Source: Pseudomonas salomonii
GTDB lineage: Bacteria; Pseudomonadota; Gammaproteobacteria; Pseudomonadales; Pseudomonadaceae
NCBI RefSeq assembly: GCF_900107155.1
Contig: NZ_FNOX01000017.1
Location: 50,355-114,354, forward strand
Direction of reading: 5' to 3'
Length of the DNA stretch: 64,000 bases
Under the pieces are notes generated by a model. The model was not told the DNA's origin. It saw nothing but the letters and a program-made list of their open reading frames with translations, and searched no databases. Of the stretch, positions 33,521-43,050 are shown one piece after another (within the stretch, counting starts at the first letter, position 1; the number at the start of each line of letters is the position of its first letter). Both the position numbers and the translations under genes were made by a program.

Positions 33521-34849
33521 TCAGCGCAACATGCCGCTGCCGTAGCCCTTCAGGTTGGCTTTCTTCATCAGGGATTCGTACTGGTGCGAAACGAGGTGCG
33601 ATTGTACTTGGGACATGAAGTCCATCACAACCACGACCACGATCAGCAACGAGGTCCCGCCAAGGTAGAACGGAACGTTTGCTGCAACCACCAGGAACTG
33701 GGGAAGCAAGCACACGGCCGTCATATATAGAGCACCGAACAGGGTCAAACGAGTCAGAACGCCATCAATGTAGCGTGCCGACTGCTCACCTGGACGGATA
33801 CCCGGAATAAAGGCACCGGACTTCTTCAGGTTTTCCGCTACGTCTTTCGGATTGAACATCAACGCCGTATAGAAGAAGCAGAAGAAAATAATCCCTGCAC
33901 TAAACAGCAGAATATTCAACGGCTGACCAGGAGCGATCGACTGAGAGAGGTCCTGCAGCCAGCCCATATTTTCAGACTGACCAAACCAGGTACCCAACGA
34001 AGCCGGAAACAGCAAAATGCTGCTCGCGAAAATTGCCGGAATAACACCGGCCATATTCACTTTCAGCGGCAAGTGGCTGGTCTGCGCAGCAAAGACCTTG
34101 CGGCCCTGCTGACGCTTGGCGTAGTGAACAGCAATACGACGCTGGCCACGCTCAATGAACACCACAAAACCGATAATCGCTACTGCCAGCAAACCGATGG
34201 CAACCAAGGCGAAGATATTGATATCACCCTGACGCGCAGACTCGAAAGACTGCCCAATTGCTCTCGGAAGACCGGCGACGATACCTGCGAAAATCAACAT
34301 CGAGATACCGTTACCAACACCACGCTCAGTAATCTGCTCACCCAGCCACATCATGAACATCGCACCAGCCACAAACGTGGATACCGCGACGAAATAGAAG
34401 CCAAAGTCACCAGTGAACGCAACGCCCTGCCCCGCCAGGCCAACGGACATGCCGATAGCTTGAACCAGGGCGAGAACGACAGTGCCGTAGCGGGTGTACT
34501 GGCTAATCTTGCGACGGCCAGCTTCACCTTCCTTCTTCAACTGCTCCAGCTGCGGGCTCACGGCGGTCATCAACTGCATGATGATCGATGCCGAAATGTA
34601 CGGCATGATCCCCAGTGCAAAGATGCTCATCCGTTCCAGCGCGCCGCCGGAAAACATGTTGAACAAGCTAAGAATGGTCCCCTCATTCTGTCGAAACAGG
34701 TCTGCGAGTCGGTCCGGGTTGATACCTGGAACCGGGATGTGTGCGCCTATTCGGTAGACGATAATCGCCAGGAACAGAAAACGCAGACGAGCCCAAAGTT
34801 CAGACATACCGCCTTTGCCGAGCGCTGAGAGAGCACCTTGCTTAGCCAT
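33521..34849 (-). CDS. secY: Preprotein translocase subunit SecY
   Basis: The 442-residue channel protein has ten membrane helices, with the plug region and pore ring segments standard. Signature stretches include [28 protein letters not shown] and [30 protein letters not shown]. With SecE (also in this window) and SecG it forms the protein export channel. Its start abuts the rplO stop with no gap, so its translation is coupled to L15. Confidence 0.98.
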
Positions 34850-35287
34850 TTATTCCTCGAACTTGCCGCCAGCTGCTTCGATAGCCGAACGCGCACCTTT
34901 GGTGGCGCCGATTCCCTTGCCGATAGTGACAGCGCGAGTCACTTCACCGGACAGCATGATTTTCACACGCTGTACGTTGACGTTGATCACGTTGGCATCT
35001 TTCAGGGTCTGCACAGTAACGATATCGCCTTCCACTTTAGCCAGCTCGGACAGACGCACTTCTGCGCGATCCATGGCTTTCAGGGATACGAAACCGAACT
35101 TAGGCAGGCGACGATGCAGCGGCTGTTGACCGCCTTCAAAGCCAGGAGCAATGGTGCCACCGGAGCGGGAGGTTTGACCTTTGTGGCCACGGCCACCAGT
35201 CTTACCCAAACCGCTACCGATACCACGGCCCGGACGATGCTTTTCGCGACGGGAACCCGGCGCTGGACTCAGATCATTGAGTTTCAT
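34850..35287 (-). CDS. rplO: 50S ribosomal protein L15
   Basis: The 145-residue protein begins MKLNDLSPAPGSRREKHRPGRGIGSGLGKTGGRGHKGQ, the long glycine/basic N-terminal extension that threads into 23S rRNA. The globular part has GFEGGQQPLHRRLPKFGF. It is a late assembly protein. It lies 3 bases after rpmD, and its stop touches the secY start. Confidence 0.97.
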   Translation of the reverse strand: MKLNDLSPAPGSRREKHRPGRGIGSGLGKTGGRGHKGQTSRSGGTIAPGFEGGQQPLHRRLPKFGFVSLKAMDRAEVRLSELAKVEGDIVTVQTLKDANVINVNVQRVKIMLSGEVTRAVTIGKGIGATKGARSAIEAAGGKFEE

Positions 35288-35290
35288 CGA

Positions 35291-35467
35291 TTAACCCTCT
35301 ACACGCAGCATGTAGTAAGCCTTGTTGATCATCCCGCGATTCTCGGGAGTATCCTGGACTTCTACAGTGTGACCGATGCGACGCAGACCCAAACCTTTAA
35401 CGCACAGTTTGTGGTTAGGAATGCGGCCGGTCATGCTTTTGATCAGCGTTACTTTAACGGTAGCCAT
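35291..35467 (-). CDS. rpmD: 50S ribosomal protein L30
   Basis: The 58-residue protein was read directly between rpsE and rplO. It starts [20 protein letters not shown] and ends [13 protein letters not shown], with the conserved [16 protein letters not shown]. The length is normal for bacterial L30. It starts 2 bases after the rpsE stop. Confidence 0.96.
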
Positions 35468-35469
35468 GA

Positions 35470-35970
35470 TCAGAAGATCTCCTTGACAGTCAGACCACGC
35501 TTGGCAGCGATGGACTCAGGAGATTGCATAGCTTTCAAACCCTTGAAAGTGGCGTGAACCACGTTTACCGGGTTAGTCGAGCCGTAGCACTTGGCCAGAA
35601 CGTTCTGGACGCCAGCAACTTCGAGGACAGCACGCATAGCGCCGCCAGCGATGATACCGGTACCTTCAGAAGCAGGCTGCATGTACACCTTCGAAGCGCC
35701 GTGAGCGGACTTCATTGCGTACTGCAGCGTGGTGCCGTTCAGATCAACTTGGATCATGTTGCGACGAGCAGCTTCCATTGCCTTCTGGATCGCAGCAGGC
35801 ACTTCACGTGACTTGCCACGGCCGAAGCCAACACGCCCTTTACCATCACCCACCACGGTCAACGCGGTGAAAGTGAAGATACGGCCGCCTTTAACGGTTT
35901 TGGCTACGCGGTTAACTTGAACCAGCTTCTCAATGTAGCCTTCGTCGCGCTTTTGGTCGTTATTTGACAT
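35470..35970 (-). CDS. rpsE: 30S ribosomal protein S5
   Basis: The 166-residue protein has the N-terminal double-stranded RNA-binding-like domain ([32 protein letters not shown]) and the C-terminal domain with [20 protein letters not shown]5 shapes the mRNA entry channel and decoding accuracy; the loop KTVKGGR where spectinomycin mutations occur is of wild-type form. It lies in the spc operon between rplR and rpmD. Confidence 0.98.
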
Positions 35971-35973
35971 AAC

Positions 35974-36324
35974 TTAGAACTCCAGCCCAGCTTCACGAGC
36001 AGCATCAGCCAGCGCTTTCACGCGACCGTGGTACTTGAAGCCAGAGCGGTCGAAAGCCACTTGCGAGACGCCCACGGCCTTAGCACGTGTAGCGACCAGC
36101 TGGCCAACCTTTGTGGCCGCGTCGATGTTGCCGGTGGCACCATCACGCAGTTCTTTATCCAAAGTCGAGGCGCTGGCCAGGACTTTGTTGCCGTCGGCCG
36201 AGATGACCTGGGCGTAGATGTGCTGCGACGAGCGGTACACGCAGAGACGCACGACTTCGAGTTCGTGCATTTTCAGGCGTGCTTTGCGAGCGCGACGCAG
36301 TCGAGTAACTTTTTTGTCGGTCAT
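35974..36324 (-). CDS. rplR: 50S ribosomal protein L18
   Basis: The 116-residue protein begins MTDKKVTRLRRARKARLKMHELEVVRLCVYRSSQHIYAQVIS and ends with the conserved DRSGFKYHGRVKALADAAREAGLEF. L18 carries 5S rRNA into the large subunit's central protuberance, with L5 (also in this operon). It lies 10 bases after rplF. Confidence 0.98.
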   Translation of the reverse strand: MTDKKVTRLRRARKARLKMHELEVVRLCVYRSSQHIYAQVISADGNKVLASASTLDKELRDGATGNIDAATKVGQLVATRAKAVGVSQVAFDRSGFKYHGRVKALADAAREAGLEF

Positions 36325-36334
36325 TTGCTATGCC

Positions 36335-36868
36335 CTACTTCTTCTTGGCTTCTTTACGACGGACGACTTCGTCCGCGTAGCGCACACCTTTGCCTTTGTA
36401 CGGCTCTGGTGGACGGAAGTCGCGGATCTCAGCGGCCACCTGACCTACCAGCTGCTTATCAATACCCTTGATCAGGATATCGGTTTGGCTAGGGGTCTCA
36501 GCGGTGATGCCTTCCGGCAGTTCGTAATCCACTGGGTGCGAGAAGCCAAGGGCCAGGTTCAAAACCGTGCCTTTTGCTTGCGCTTTGTAACCAACACCGA
36601 CCAGCTGGAGCTTACGCTCGAAGCCTTGGCTTACGCCTTGGACCATGTTGTTTACCAACGCACGCGTGGTACCGGCCATTGCGCGAGTTTGTTGATCGCC
36701 ATTGCGAGCAGCGAAACGCAGCTCACCAGCTTCTTCAACGATCTCAACGGACGAATGGATGTTCAGTTCAAGAGTGCCCTTGGCACCCTTCACCGAAAGC
36801 TGTTGGCCTGCGAATTTTACTTCGACACCGGCTGGCAGCTTAACGGGGTTCTTAGCGACGCGAGACAT
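36335..36868 (-). CDS. rplF: 50S ribosomal protein L6
   Basis: The 177-residue protein has two similar L6 folds. It begins MSRVAKNPVKLPAGVEVKF and ends with the signature PEPYKGKGVRYADEVVRRKEAKKK. It sits beside the sarcin-ricin loop and GTPase centre. The spacing is 12 bases after rpsH and 10 bases before rplR in the spc operon. Confidence 0.98.
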   Translation of the reverse strand: MSRVAKNPVKLPAGVEVKFAGQQLSVKGAKGTLELNIHSSVEIVEEAGELRFAARNGDQQTRAMAGTTRALVNNMVQGVSQGFERKLQLVGVGYKAQAKGTVLNLALGFSHPVDYELPEGITAETPSQTDILIKGIDKQLVGQVAAEIRDFRPPEPYKGKGVRYADEVVRRKEAKKK

Positions 36869-36880
36869 GCTTATCCCCCC

Positions 36881-37273
36881 TTAGAACACAGTGCAAAGAA
36901 CTTCGCCGCCGACACCGGCAGCGCGCGCAGCACGATCCGTCATCACACCTTTGTTGGTGGAGACGATAGACACGCCCAGACCGCCACGAACTTTCGGCAG
37001 ATCTTCAGCGGACTTGTACTGACGCAGGCCTGGACGGCTAACGCGCTTCACTTCTTCAATGACCGAACGGCCTTCGAAGTACTTCAGCTCGATGGACAGC
37101 AGTGGCTTGGTTTCGCTGCTGATCTGATAACCCGCAATGTAGCCTTCGTCTTTCAGGACTTTGGCAACAGCTACCTTCAACTTGGAAGATGGCATGCTTA
37201 CGACGGACTTTTCAGCCATCTGGGCATTACGGATACGAGTTAGCATGTCCGCTAACGGGTCCTGCATACTCAT
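36881..37273 (-). CDS. rpsH: 30S ribosomal protein S8
   Basis: The 130-residue protein begins MSMQDPLADMLTRIRNAQMAEKS and ends GLGVSIVSTNKGVMTDRAARAAGVGGEVLCTVF. S8 binds helix 21 of 16S rRNA, and in E. coli it represses the spc operon at the rplE message. It is separated from rpsN by an unusual 208-base gap with two hairpins, so its expression may be set apart from the genes before it. Confidence 0.98.
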   Translation of the reverse strand: MSMQDPLADMLTRIRNAQMAEKSVVSMPSSKLKVAVAKVLKDEGYIAGYQISSETKPLLSIELKYFEGRSVIEEVKRVSRPGLRQYKSAEDLPKVRGGLGVSIVSTNKGVMTDRAARAAGVGGEVLCTVF

Positions 37274-37340
37274 GGGCTAGACGCTCCTAATACAAAAAAA
37301 TTAGCCTTGCGGCTACATATGTCGCCGAGAATCTCCGGCC

Positions 37341-37416
37341 ATAAAAAACACGGGCTCAGGCGAGCCGCGTATTTTAGACACACTCCGGAAATGAAACAAG
37401 CCCCAAAAGGGGCTTG
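37341..37416 (-). terminator. Tandem hairpins in the rpsN-rpsH gap (terminator or attenuator-like)
   Basis: In transcription order, CAAGCCCC-TTTT-GGGGCTTG (37416-37397) is a perfect 8-bp stem followed by TTTCATTTCC. Then GGCTC-GCCT-GAGCC (37366-37353) is followed 4 bases later by U6. Neither is an ideal terminator. Together they may cause partial termination or protect RNA ends inside the spc operon. Confidence 0.45.
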
Positions 37417-37481
37417 ATCCAGATTCAAGGTCACCGGCGGTCAGTATCTTGCGATTCTGCCCGCCTGGACGTTGAAAGTAC

Positions 37482-37787
37482 TTACCAGCTGGCCTTAACC
37501 AGACCTGGTACGTCACCACGCATTGCCGCTTCACGCAGTTTGTTACGGCCGAGGCCGAACTTGCGGTAAACGCCGTGTGGACGACCGGTCAGGCGGCAGC
37601 GGTTACGCATGCGCGAAGCGCTTGCGTCACGTGGCTGCTTCTGCAGAGCAACTGTCGCTTCCCAACGTGCTTCTGGACTTGCGTTCAGATCAACGATGAT
37701 TGCTTTCAGTGCTGCACGCTTCTTGGCGTACTTGGCAACCGTGAGCTGACGCTTCAGCTCGCGGTTTTTCATGCTCATCTTGGCCAT
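37482..37787 (-). CDS. rpsN: 30S ribosomal protein S14
   Basis: ATG 37787 gives the usual 101 residues starting MAKMSMKNRELKRQLTVAKYAKKRAALK; a longer frame reaches into rplE. The long form with a single Cys is the zinc-independent type. The C-terminus KFGLGRNKLREAAMRGDVPGLVKASW is conserved. It lies 13 bases after rplE and is followed by the 208-base hairpin-bearing gap. Confidence 0.97.
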   Translation of the reverse strand: MAKMSMKNRELKRQLTVAKYAKKRAALKAIIVDLNASPEARWEATVALQKQPRDASASRMRNRCRLTGRPHGVYRKFGLGRNKLREAAMRGDVPGLVKASW

Positions 37788-37800
37788 GGTCCTACTCCAA

Positions 37801-38340
37801 TCAGTTGCGGAACGGGAATTTGAAAGCACGCAACAGGGCGCGACCTTCATCATCGTTCTTGGCAGTGGTGGTCAGGGTGATGTCCAGACCGCGGAGAGCA
37901 TCGATCTTGTCGTAGTCGATTTCCGGGAAGATGATCTGCTCTTTCACGCCCATGCTGTAGTTACCACGACCATCGAAGGACTTGGCATTCAGGCCGCGGA
38001 AGTCGCGAACCCGAGGCAGGGAGATCGACAGCAGACGATCCAGGAATTCATACATACGCTCACGGCGCAGAGTCACTTTGACGCCGATCGGCCAACCTTC
38101 ACGGACTTTAAAGCCAGCGATGGATTTCCGAGCGTAAGTCACAACGACTTTTTGACCGGTGATCTTTTCCAGGTCAGCAACAGCGTGCTCGATGACTTTT
38201 TTGTCACCGACCGCTTCGCCCAGACCCATGTTCAGGGTGATTTTGGTAACGCGTGGAACTTCCATCACGTTCGAAAGCTTAAGTTCTTCCTTAAGCTTCG
38301 GTGCGATTTCTTTCCAGTAAATCTCTTTTAGTCGTGCCAT
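37801..38340 (-). CDS. rplE: 50S ribosomal protein L5
   Basis: The 179-residue protein begins MARLKEIYWKEIAPKLKEELKLSNVMEVPRVTKITLNMGLGEA and includes VRDFRGLNAKSFDGRGNYSMGVKEQIIFPEIDYDKID. L5 binds 5S rRNA and touches the P-site tRNA. It lies 20 bases after rplX in the spc operon. By E. coli analogy its message start would be the S8 repression target, which I did not verify. Confidence 0.98.
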   Translation of the reverse strand: MARLKEIYWKEIAPKLKEELKLSNVMEVPRVTKITLNMGLGEAVGDKKVIEHAVADLEKITGQKVVVTYARKSIAGFKVREGWPIGVKVTLRRERMYEFLDRLLSISLPRVRDFRGLNAKSFDGRGNYSMGVKEQIIFPEIDYDKIDALRGLDITLTTTAKNDDEGRALLRAFKFPFRN

Positions 38341-38360
38341 GGTCTTCTACCTAGCAGTGT

Positions 38361-38675
38361 TCAAGCATCAACCGCTTTTTGGGTCGACTTGAAGACACGA
38401 ATTTTCTTGCCGTCTTCTACTTTGAAACCAACGCGGTCAGCCTTGTTGGTTTCGCCGTTGAAAATGGCGACGTTAGAAGCGTCCAGTGGAGCTTCTTTTT
38501 CGACGATACCGCCTTGTACGCCCGACATCGGGTTAGGCTTGGTATGACGCTTAACCAGGTTCAGACCGCCGATAACCAGACGGTTATTAGCGAGAACCTT
38601 AAGCACCTTACCGCGCTTACCTTTGTCTTTGCCGGCGATCACGATGATCTCGTCGTCACGACGAATCTTTTGCAT
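38361..38675 (-). CDS. rplX: 50S ribosomal protein L24
   Basis: The 104-residue protein has a KOW motif near the start (DDEIIVIAGKDKGKRGKVLKVL) and the conserved NLVKRHTKPNPM. L24 starts 50S assembly on the 5' end of 23S rRNA and lies by the tunnel exit. It follows rplN by 11 bases. Confidence 0.98.
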   Translation of the reverse strand: MQKIRRDDEIIVIAGKDKGKRGKVLKVLANNRLVIGGLNLVKRHTKPNPMSGVQGGIVEKEAPLDASNVAIFNGETNKADRVGFKVEDGKKIRVFKSTQKAVDA

Positions 38676-38686
38676 GTCGGATCTCC

Positions 38687-39055
38687 TTACAGCACTTCTG
38701 GGGCGAGCGAGACGATCTTCATGAACTTCTCAGTACGAAGTTCACGGGTCACTGGCCCAAAGATACGGGTGCCGATCGGCTCTTGCTTGTTGTTCAGAAG
38801 AACAGCAGCGTTGCCATCAAAGCGGATAATAGAGCCATCAGCACGGCGTACGCCGTGACGAGTGCGGACTACAACAGCAGTCATCACTTGGCCTTTTTTC
38901 ACTTTACCGCGAGGAATTGCTTCCTTCACGGTAACTTTGATGATGTCACCGATACCAGCGTAACGACGATGGGAGCCACCCAGCACCTTGATGCACATAA
39001 CACGGCGAGCGCCGCTGTTATCGGCCACATCGAGCATGGATTGAGTCTGAATCAT
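38687..39055 (-). CDS. rplN: 50S ribosomal protein L14
   Basis: The 122-residue barrel protein starts MIQTQSMLDVADNSGARRVMCIKVLGGSHRRYAGIGDIIKV and ends FMKIVSLAPEVL. It forms part of the subunit interface (bridge B8) with L19 and is the binding site of the silencing factor RsfS. It is conventionally the first gene of the spc operon, but no separate promoter was found in the 23 bases after rpsQ. Confidence 0.98.
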   Translation of the reverse strand: MIQTQSMLDVADNSGARRVMCIKVLGGSHRRYAGIGDIIKVTVKEAIPRGKVKKGQVMTAVVVRTRHGVRRADGSIIRFDGNAAVLLNNKQEPIGTRIFGPVTRELRTEKFMKIVSLAPEVL

Positions 39056-39078
39056 ATAATTTCTCCGACCCCTAGTCC

Positions 39079-39345
39079 TTAGACTTCCACAGCGCGTTCG
39101 AGAACATCAACCAGTGCCCAAGACTTGGTCTTGGCCAGCGGACGAGTTTCACGAATAGTGACTTTGTCGCCGATGTGGCACTGGTTGGTTTCGTCGTGCG
39201 CGTGCAGCTTAGTCGAACGCTTAACATATTTACCGTAGATCGGGTGCTTAACGCGACGCTCGATCAGTACGGTGATGGTTTTGTCCATCTTGTCGCTGAC
39301 AACACGGCCAGTCAGCGTACGGACAGTCTTTTCGGCTTCAGCCAT
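39079..39345 (-). CDS. rpsQ: 30S ribosomal protein S17
   Basis: ATG 39345 gives 88 residues (MAEAEKTVRTLTGRVVSDKMDKTITVLIERRVKHPIYGKY), with AGG 9 bases upstream. A GTG two codons before is open but less likely. It has an OB-fold that binds the 5' domain of 16S rRNA early in assembly. It starts 2 bases after the rpmC stop. Confidence 0.97.
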   Translation of the reverse strand: MAEAEKTVRTLTGRVVSDKMDKTITVLIERRVKHPIYGKYVKRSTKLHAHDETNQCHIGDKVTIRETRPLAKTKSWALVDVLERAVEV

Positions 39346-39347
39346 GA

Positions 39348-39539
39348 TCACTTACCTGCCTGCTGGTTGAGCACAGTCTTCACGCGAGCGATGTCACGCT
39401 TAACTTGCGAGAGCAGATGAGACTGCCCCAACTGGCCAGTTGCTTTCTGCATACGCAGATTGAACTGGTCGCGCAGCAGGCCGAGCAGTTGCTCGTTCAG
39501 CTGCTGTGCGGATTTTTCACGAAGTTCATTCGCTTTCAT
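39348..39539 (-). CDS. rpmC: 50S ribosomal protein L29
   Basis: The 63-residue, two-helix protein starts [37 protein letters not shown]. Its ATG shares one base with the rplP stop (TGATG), so it is translated by termination-reinitiation. L29 lies at the tunnel exit and, with L23, offers the docking site for trigger factor and SRP. Confidence 0.96.
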
Positions 39540-39952
39540 CACATCACCGTCCGTTTAACAAAGGCGGTGGCGAGCGGCAGCTTTGCAGCAGCCAGGGCAA
39601 AAGCCTCACGCGCCAGCTCTTCAGTTACACCCTCGATTTCATACAGGACTTTGCCTGGCTGAATCTGGGCTACCCAGTATTCCACGTTACCCTTACCTTT
39701 ACCCATCCGAACCTCGAGAGGTTTTTTGGAGATCGGCTTGTCCGGGAATACACGGATCCAGATCTTGCCGCCACGTTTAACGTGACGGGTCAGTGCACGA
39801 CGCGCTGACTCGATCTGACGAGCGGTGAGACGACCACGAGCTACAGACTTCAGCGCGAACTCGCCGAAGCTGACTTTGCTACCGCGCTGAGCCAGACCAC
39901 GGTTGTGGCCTGTCATCTGCTTGCGGAACTTCGTACGCTTAGGTTGCAACAT
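39539..39952 (-). CDS. rplP: 50S ribosomal protein L16
   Basis: The 137-residue protein starts [36 protein letters not shown] and has the conserved [31 protein letters not shown]16 positions the A-site tRNA. The Arg in MGKGKG-adjacent VRMG is the residue hydroxylated in E. coli by YcfD/RoxA. It lies 12 bases after rpsC. Confidence 0.98.
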
Positions 39953-39964
39953 TTGGCGTACCCC

Positions 39965-40651
39965 TTACTTAGCAGCTTTTTTACGAGGCGCTGGTGCTTG
40001 TGGTTTCAGTTCTTCTTGGCGACCACCAATTACTTCGCCCTTGAAGATCCAAACCTTTACACCGATCACACCGTAAGTGGTGTGAGCTTCGTAGTTGGCA
40101 TAGTCGATGTCGGCACGCAGGGTGTGCAGTGGCACACGACCTTCGCGATACCATTCAGTACGTGCGATTTCAGCACCGCCGAGACGACCGCTCACTTGGA
40201 TTTTGATGCCTTTGGCACCAATGCGCATGGCGTTCTGTACAGCGCGCTTCATAGCGCGACGGAACATTACACGACGCTCCAGCTGCTGAGCTACGCTCTG
40301 CGCAACCAGCATACCGTCGAGCTCCGGCTTACGGATCTCTTCGATATTGATGTGCACAGGCACACCCATTTGCTTGGTCAGGTCCTGACGCAGTTTCTCA
40401 ACATCTTCACCTTTCTTCCCGATAACGATACCTGGACGAGCGGTGTGGATGGTGATACGTGCAGTTTGTGCCGGACGATGGATATCGATACGGCTTACGG
40501 ACGCGCTTTTTAGTTTGTCTTGGAGATACTCACGCACCTTCAGATCAGCGAACAAATAGTCCGCATAAGTCCGACCGTCTGCGTACCAGACGGAGGTGTG
40601 CTCCTTGACGATTCCCAGGCGAATGCCAATGGGATGTACTTTCTGACCCAT
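39965..40651 (-). CDS. rpsC: 30S ribosomal protein S3
   Basis: ATG 40651 gives 228 residues beginning [25 protein letters not shown], the family start; an upstream extension overlaps rplV. A KH domain ([19 protein letters not shown]) and the C-terminal S3 domain ([32 protein letters not shown]) follow, with a basic tail. S3 lines the mRNA entry tunnel and has helicase-like activity on mRNA. Confidence 0.98.
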
Positions 40652-40664
40652 CTCTTCGACTCCG

Positions 40665-40997
40665 TTACTTGTCAGCAACCTTGACAGTGATATGGCAAGA
40701 CCGCTTGACGATGCGATCAGCACGGCCTTTGGCACGTGGCATGATGCGCTTCAGCGAACGCCCTTCGTTGACGAAAACGGTGCTGACCTTCAGGTCATCA
40801 ACGTCTGCGCCTTCGTTATGCTCGGCGTTGGCTACGGCCGACTCCAGCACTTTCTTCATGATCTCGGCGGCTTTCTTACTGCTGAAAGCCAACAGGTTGA
40901 GCGCTTCGCCCACCTTCTTCCCGCGGATCTGGTCGGCGACCAAGCGGGCTTTCTGGGCGGAGATTCGAGCGCCCGACAACTTAGCGGCTACTTCCAT
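40665..40997 (-). CDS. rplV: 50S ribosomal protein L22
   Basis: The 110-residue protein starts [36 protein letters not shown]. The extended beta-hairpin that narrows the peptide tunnel ([22 protein letters not shown]) is intact, with no macrolide-resistance deletion visible. It lies between rpsS and rpsC in the S10 operon. Confidence 0.98.
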
Positions 40998-41008
40998 TTC
41001 CTAACCCC

Positions 41009-41284
41009 TTAACGCTTGGCTTTCTTGTCTGCCACGTGCCCACGATAAGTGCGGGTACCGGCAAACTCGCCCAGTTTGTGGCCGACCATGTCTTCGTTAA
41101 CGAGAACTGGGACGTGTTGACGACCGTTGTGTACTGCGATGGTCAGACCGACCATTTGTGGCAGGATCATCGAACGACGCGACCAGGTCTTAACTGGTTT
41201 GCGATCGTTCTTTTCCGCCGCCACTTCGATCTTCTTCAGTAGGTGAAGATCAATAAAAGGACCTTTTTTCAGAGAACGTGGCAC
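41009..41284 (-). CDS. rpsS: 30S ribosomal protein S19
   Basis: The 91-residue protein starts MPRSLKKGPFIDLHLLKKIEVAAEKNDRKPVKTWSRRSMI and ends with a basic tail. It sits in the 30S head with S13. It lies 16 bases after rplB and 11 before rplV, the standard S10 operon order. Confidence 0.98.
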   Translation of the reverse strand: MPRSLKKGPFIDLHLLKKIEVAAEKNDRKPVKTWSRRSMILPQMVGLTIAVHNGRQHVPVLVNEDMVGHKLGEFAGTRTYRGHVADKKAKR

Positions 41285-41300
41285 TGTCGTATCCCTCTAT

Positions 41301-42125
41301 TTACTTGCGACGACGGACGATCATTTTGTCGGTACGCTTATTACCACGAGTCTTCGCGCCCTTAGTCGGGAAGCCCCATGGCGATACCGGATGACGACCA
41401 CCAGAGGTACGACCTTCACCACCACCGTGTGGGTGGTCAACCGGGTTCATGGCAACACCACGAACGGTTGGGCGAACGCCACGCCAGCGTTTGGCACCAG
41501 CTTTACCCAGCGAACGCAGGCTGTGCTCGGAGTTCGAGACTTCACCCAGGGTCGCGCGGCATTCAGCCAGCACTTTACGCATCTCACCAGAACGCAGACG
41601 CAGGGTCACGTAGACACCTTCACGAGCGATCAGCTGAGCCGAAGCACCAGCGGAACGAGCGATTTGCGCGCCTTTACCTGGCTTCAATTCGATGCCGTGT
41701 ACGGTGCTACCAACTGGAATGTTACGCAGTTGCAGAGCGTTGCCCGGCTTGATCGGTGCCAAAGCACCTGCGATCAGCTGGTCACCAGCACTCACGCCTT
41801 TAGGGGCGATGATGTAGCGACGCTCGCCATCTGCGTACAGCAGCAGAGCGATGTGAGCAGTACGGTTTGGATCGTATTCGATACGCTCGACAGTGGCAGA
41901 GATGCCATCTTTGTCGTTGCGACGGAAATCGACCAGACGATAATGCTGCTTATGGCCACCACCGATGTGACGAGTGGTAATACGACCATTGTTGTTACGA
42001 CCACCAGTCTTCGATTTTTTCTCGAGCAGCGGTGCGTGAGGAGCGCCTTTATGCAGCTCCTGGTTGACCACCTTGACCACAAAACGGCGGCCAGGGGAAG
42101 TCGGTTTGCATTTAACGATTGCCAT
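41301..42125 (-). CDS. rplB: 50S ribosomal protein L2
   Basis: The 274-residue protein has the OB-fold and SH3-like barrel of L2. The C-terminal loop GVAMNPVDHPHGGGEGRTSGG contains the His (near 230) close to the peptidyl transferase centre. L2 is needed for subunit joining and peptide bond formation. It lies 14 bases after rplW. Confidence 0.98.
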   Translation of the reverse strand: MAIVKCKPTSPGRRFVVKVVNQELHKGAPHAPLLEKKSKTGGRNNNGRITTRHIGGGHKQHYRLVDFRRNDKDGISATVERIEYDPNRTAHIALLLYADGERRYIIAPKGVSAGDQLIAGALAPIKPGNALQLRNIPVGSTVHGIELKPGKGAQIARSAGASAQLIAREGVYVTLRLRSGEMRKVLAECRATLGEVSNSEHSLRSLGKAGAKRWRGVRPTVRGVAMNPVDHPHGGGEGRTSGGRHPVSPWGFPTKGAKTRGNKRTDKMIVRRRK

Positions 42126-42139
42126 GATGCACCCCTTCC

Positions 42140-42439
42140 TTACTCAGCACTGCTGCTGAAATCGAGATCTTGGCCTGGCTGAAGGGAGATAACCGCCTTC
42201 TTCCAGTCATTACGCTTGCCCAGACCGCGAGCAGTGCGCTTGCTCTTACCCAGAACATTCAGGGTAGTAACACGCTCTACTTTCACGCTGAACAGGCTTT
42301 CGACGGCCTTCTTGATTTCCAGCTTGGTTGCGTCAGTTGCAACCTTGAAAACGAACTGGCCTTTCTTGTCAGCCAGAACCGTAGCCTTTTCGGAAACGTG
42401 CGGGCCAAGCAGAACTTTAAATACGCGTTCCTGGTTCAT
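42140..42439 (-). CDS. rplW: 50S ribosomal protein L23
   Basis: The 99-residue protein begins [34 protein letters not shown] and contains the loop [25 protein letters not shown] that enters the tunnel wall. It is the main dock for trigger factor and SRP. Its start overlaps the rplD stop by 4 bases. Confidence 0.98.
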
Positions 42440-43038
42440 CCCAGCAGCTCCTCGAATTTCTTCACGGCCGACACGGTGATCAACACCTTGTCGTATGCGA
42501 TCAGACTAACTGGATCGGAACCTTGCACGTCACGAACATCAACGTGTGGCAGGTTGCGAGCAGCCAGGTACAGGTTCTGATCAACAGCTTCCGACACGAT
42601 CAAAACGTCGGTCAGGCTCATGTTGTTCAGTTTGCCCAGCAGATCTTTGGTTTTTGGACTTTCAACAGCGAAGTCTTGAACCACGACCAGACGATCAGTA
42701 CGCACGAGTTCAGCAAGGATGGAGCGCAGTGCTGCGCGATACATCTTCTTGTTGAGCTTCTGAGTGTGATCCTGTGGACGAGCTGCGAAAGTGGTACCGC
42801 CGCCACGCCAGATTGGGCTACGGATAGTACCGGCACGAGCACGGCCAGTACCTTTCTGACGCCAAGGGCGCTTACCGCCACCACGTACGTCGGAACGGGT
42901 CTTTTGCTGCTTGCTACCTTGACGGCCGCCGGCCATGTAGGCCACGACTGCTTGGTGAACCAGCGTCTCGTTGAATTCGCCGCCAAATGTCAGTTCGGAA
43001 ACTTCGATCGCTTGAGCGTCATTTACATTTAATTGCAT
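42436..43038 (-). CDS. rplD: 50S ribosomal protein L4
   Basis: The 200-residue protein has the tunnel loop [38 protein letters not shown] intact. In enteric bacteria L4 also represses the S10 operon through a leader hairpin; the leader here is only about 56 bases, so that mechanism is probably absent. It lies 12 bases after rplC. Confidence 0.98.
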
Positions 43039-43050
43039 GTCAGCTTCCCC

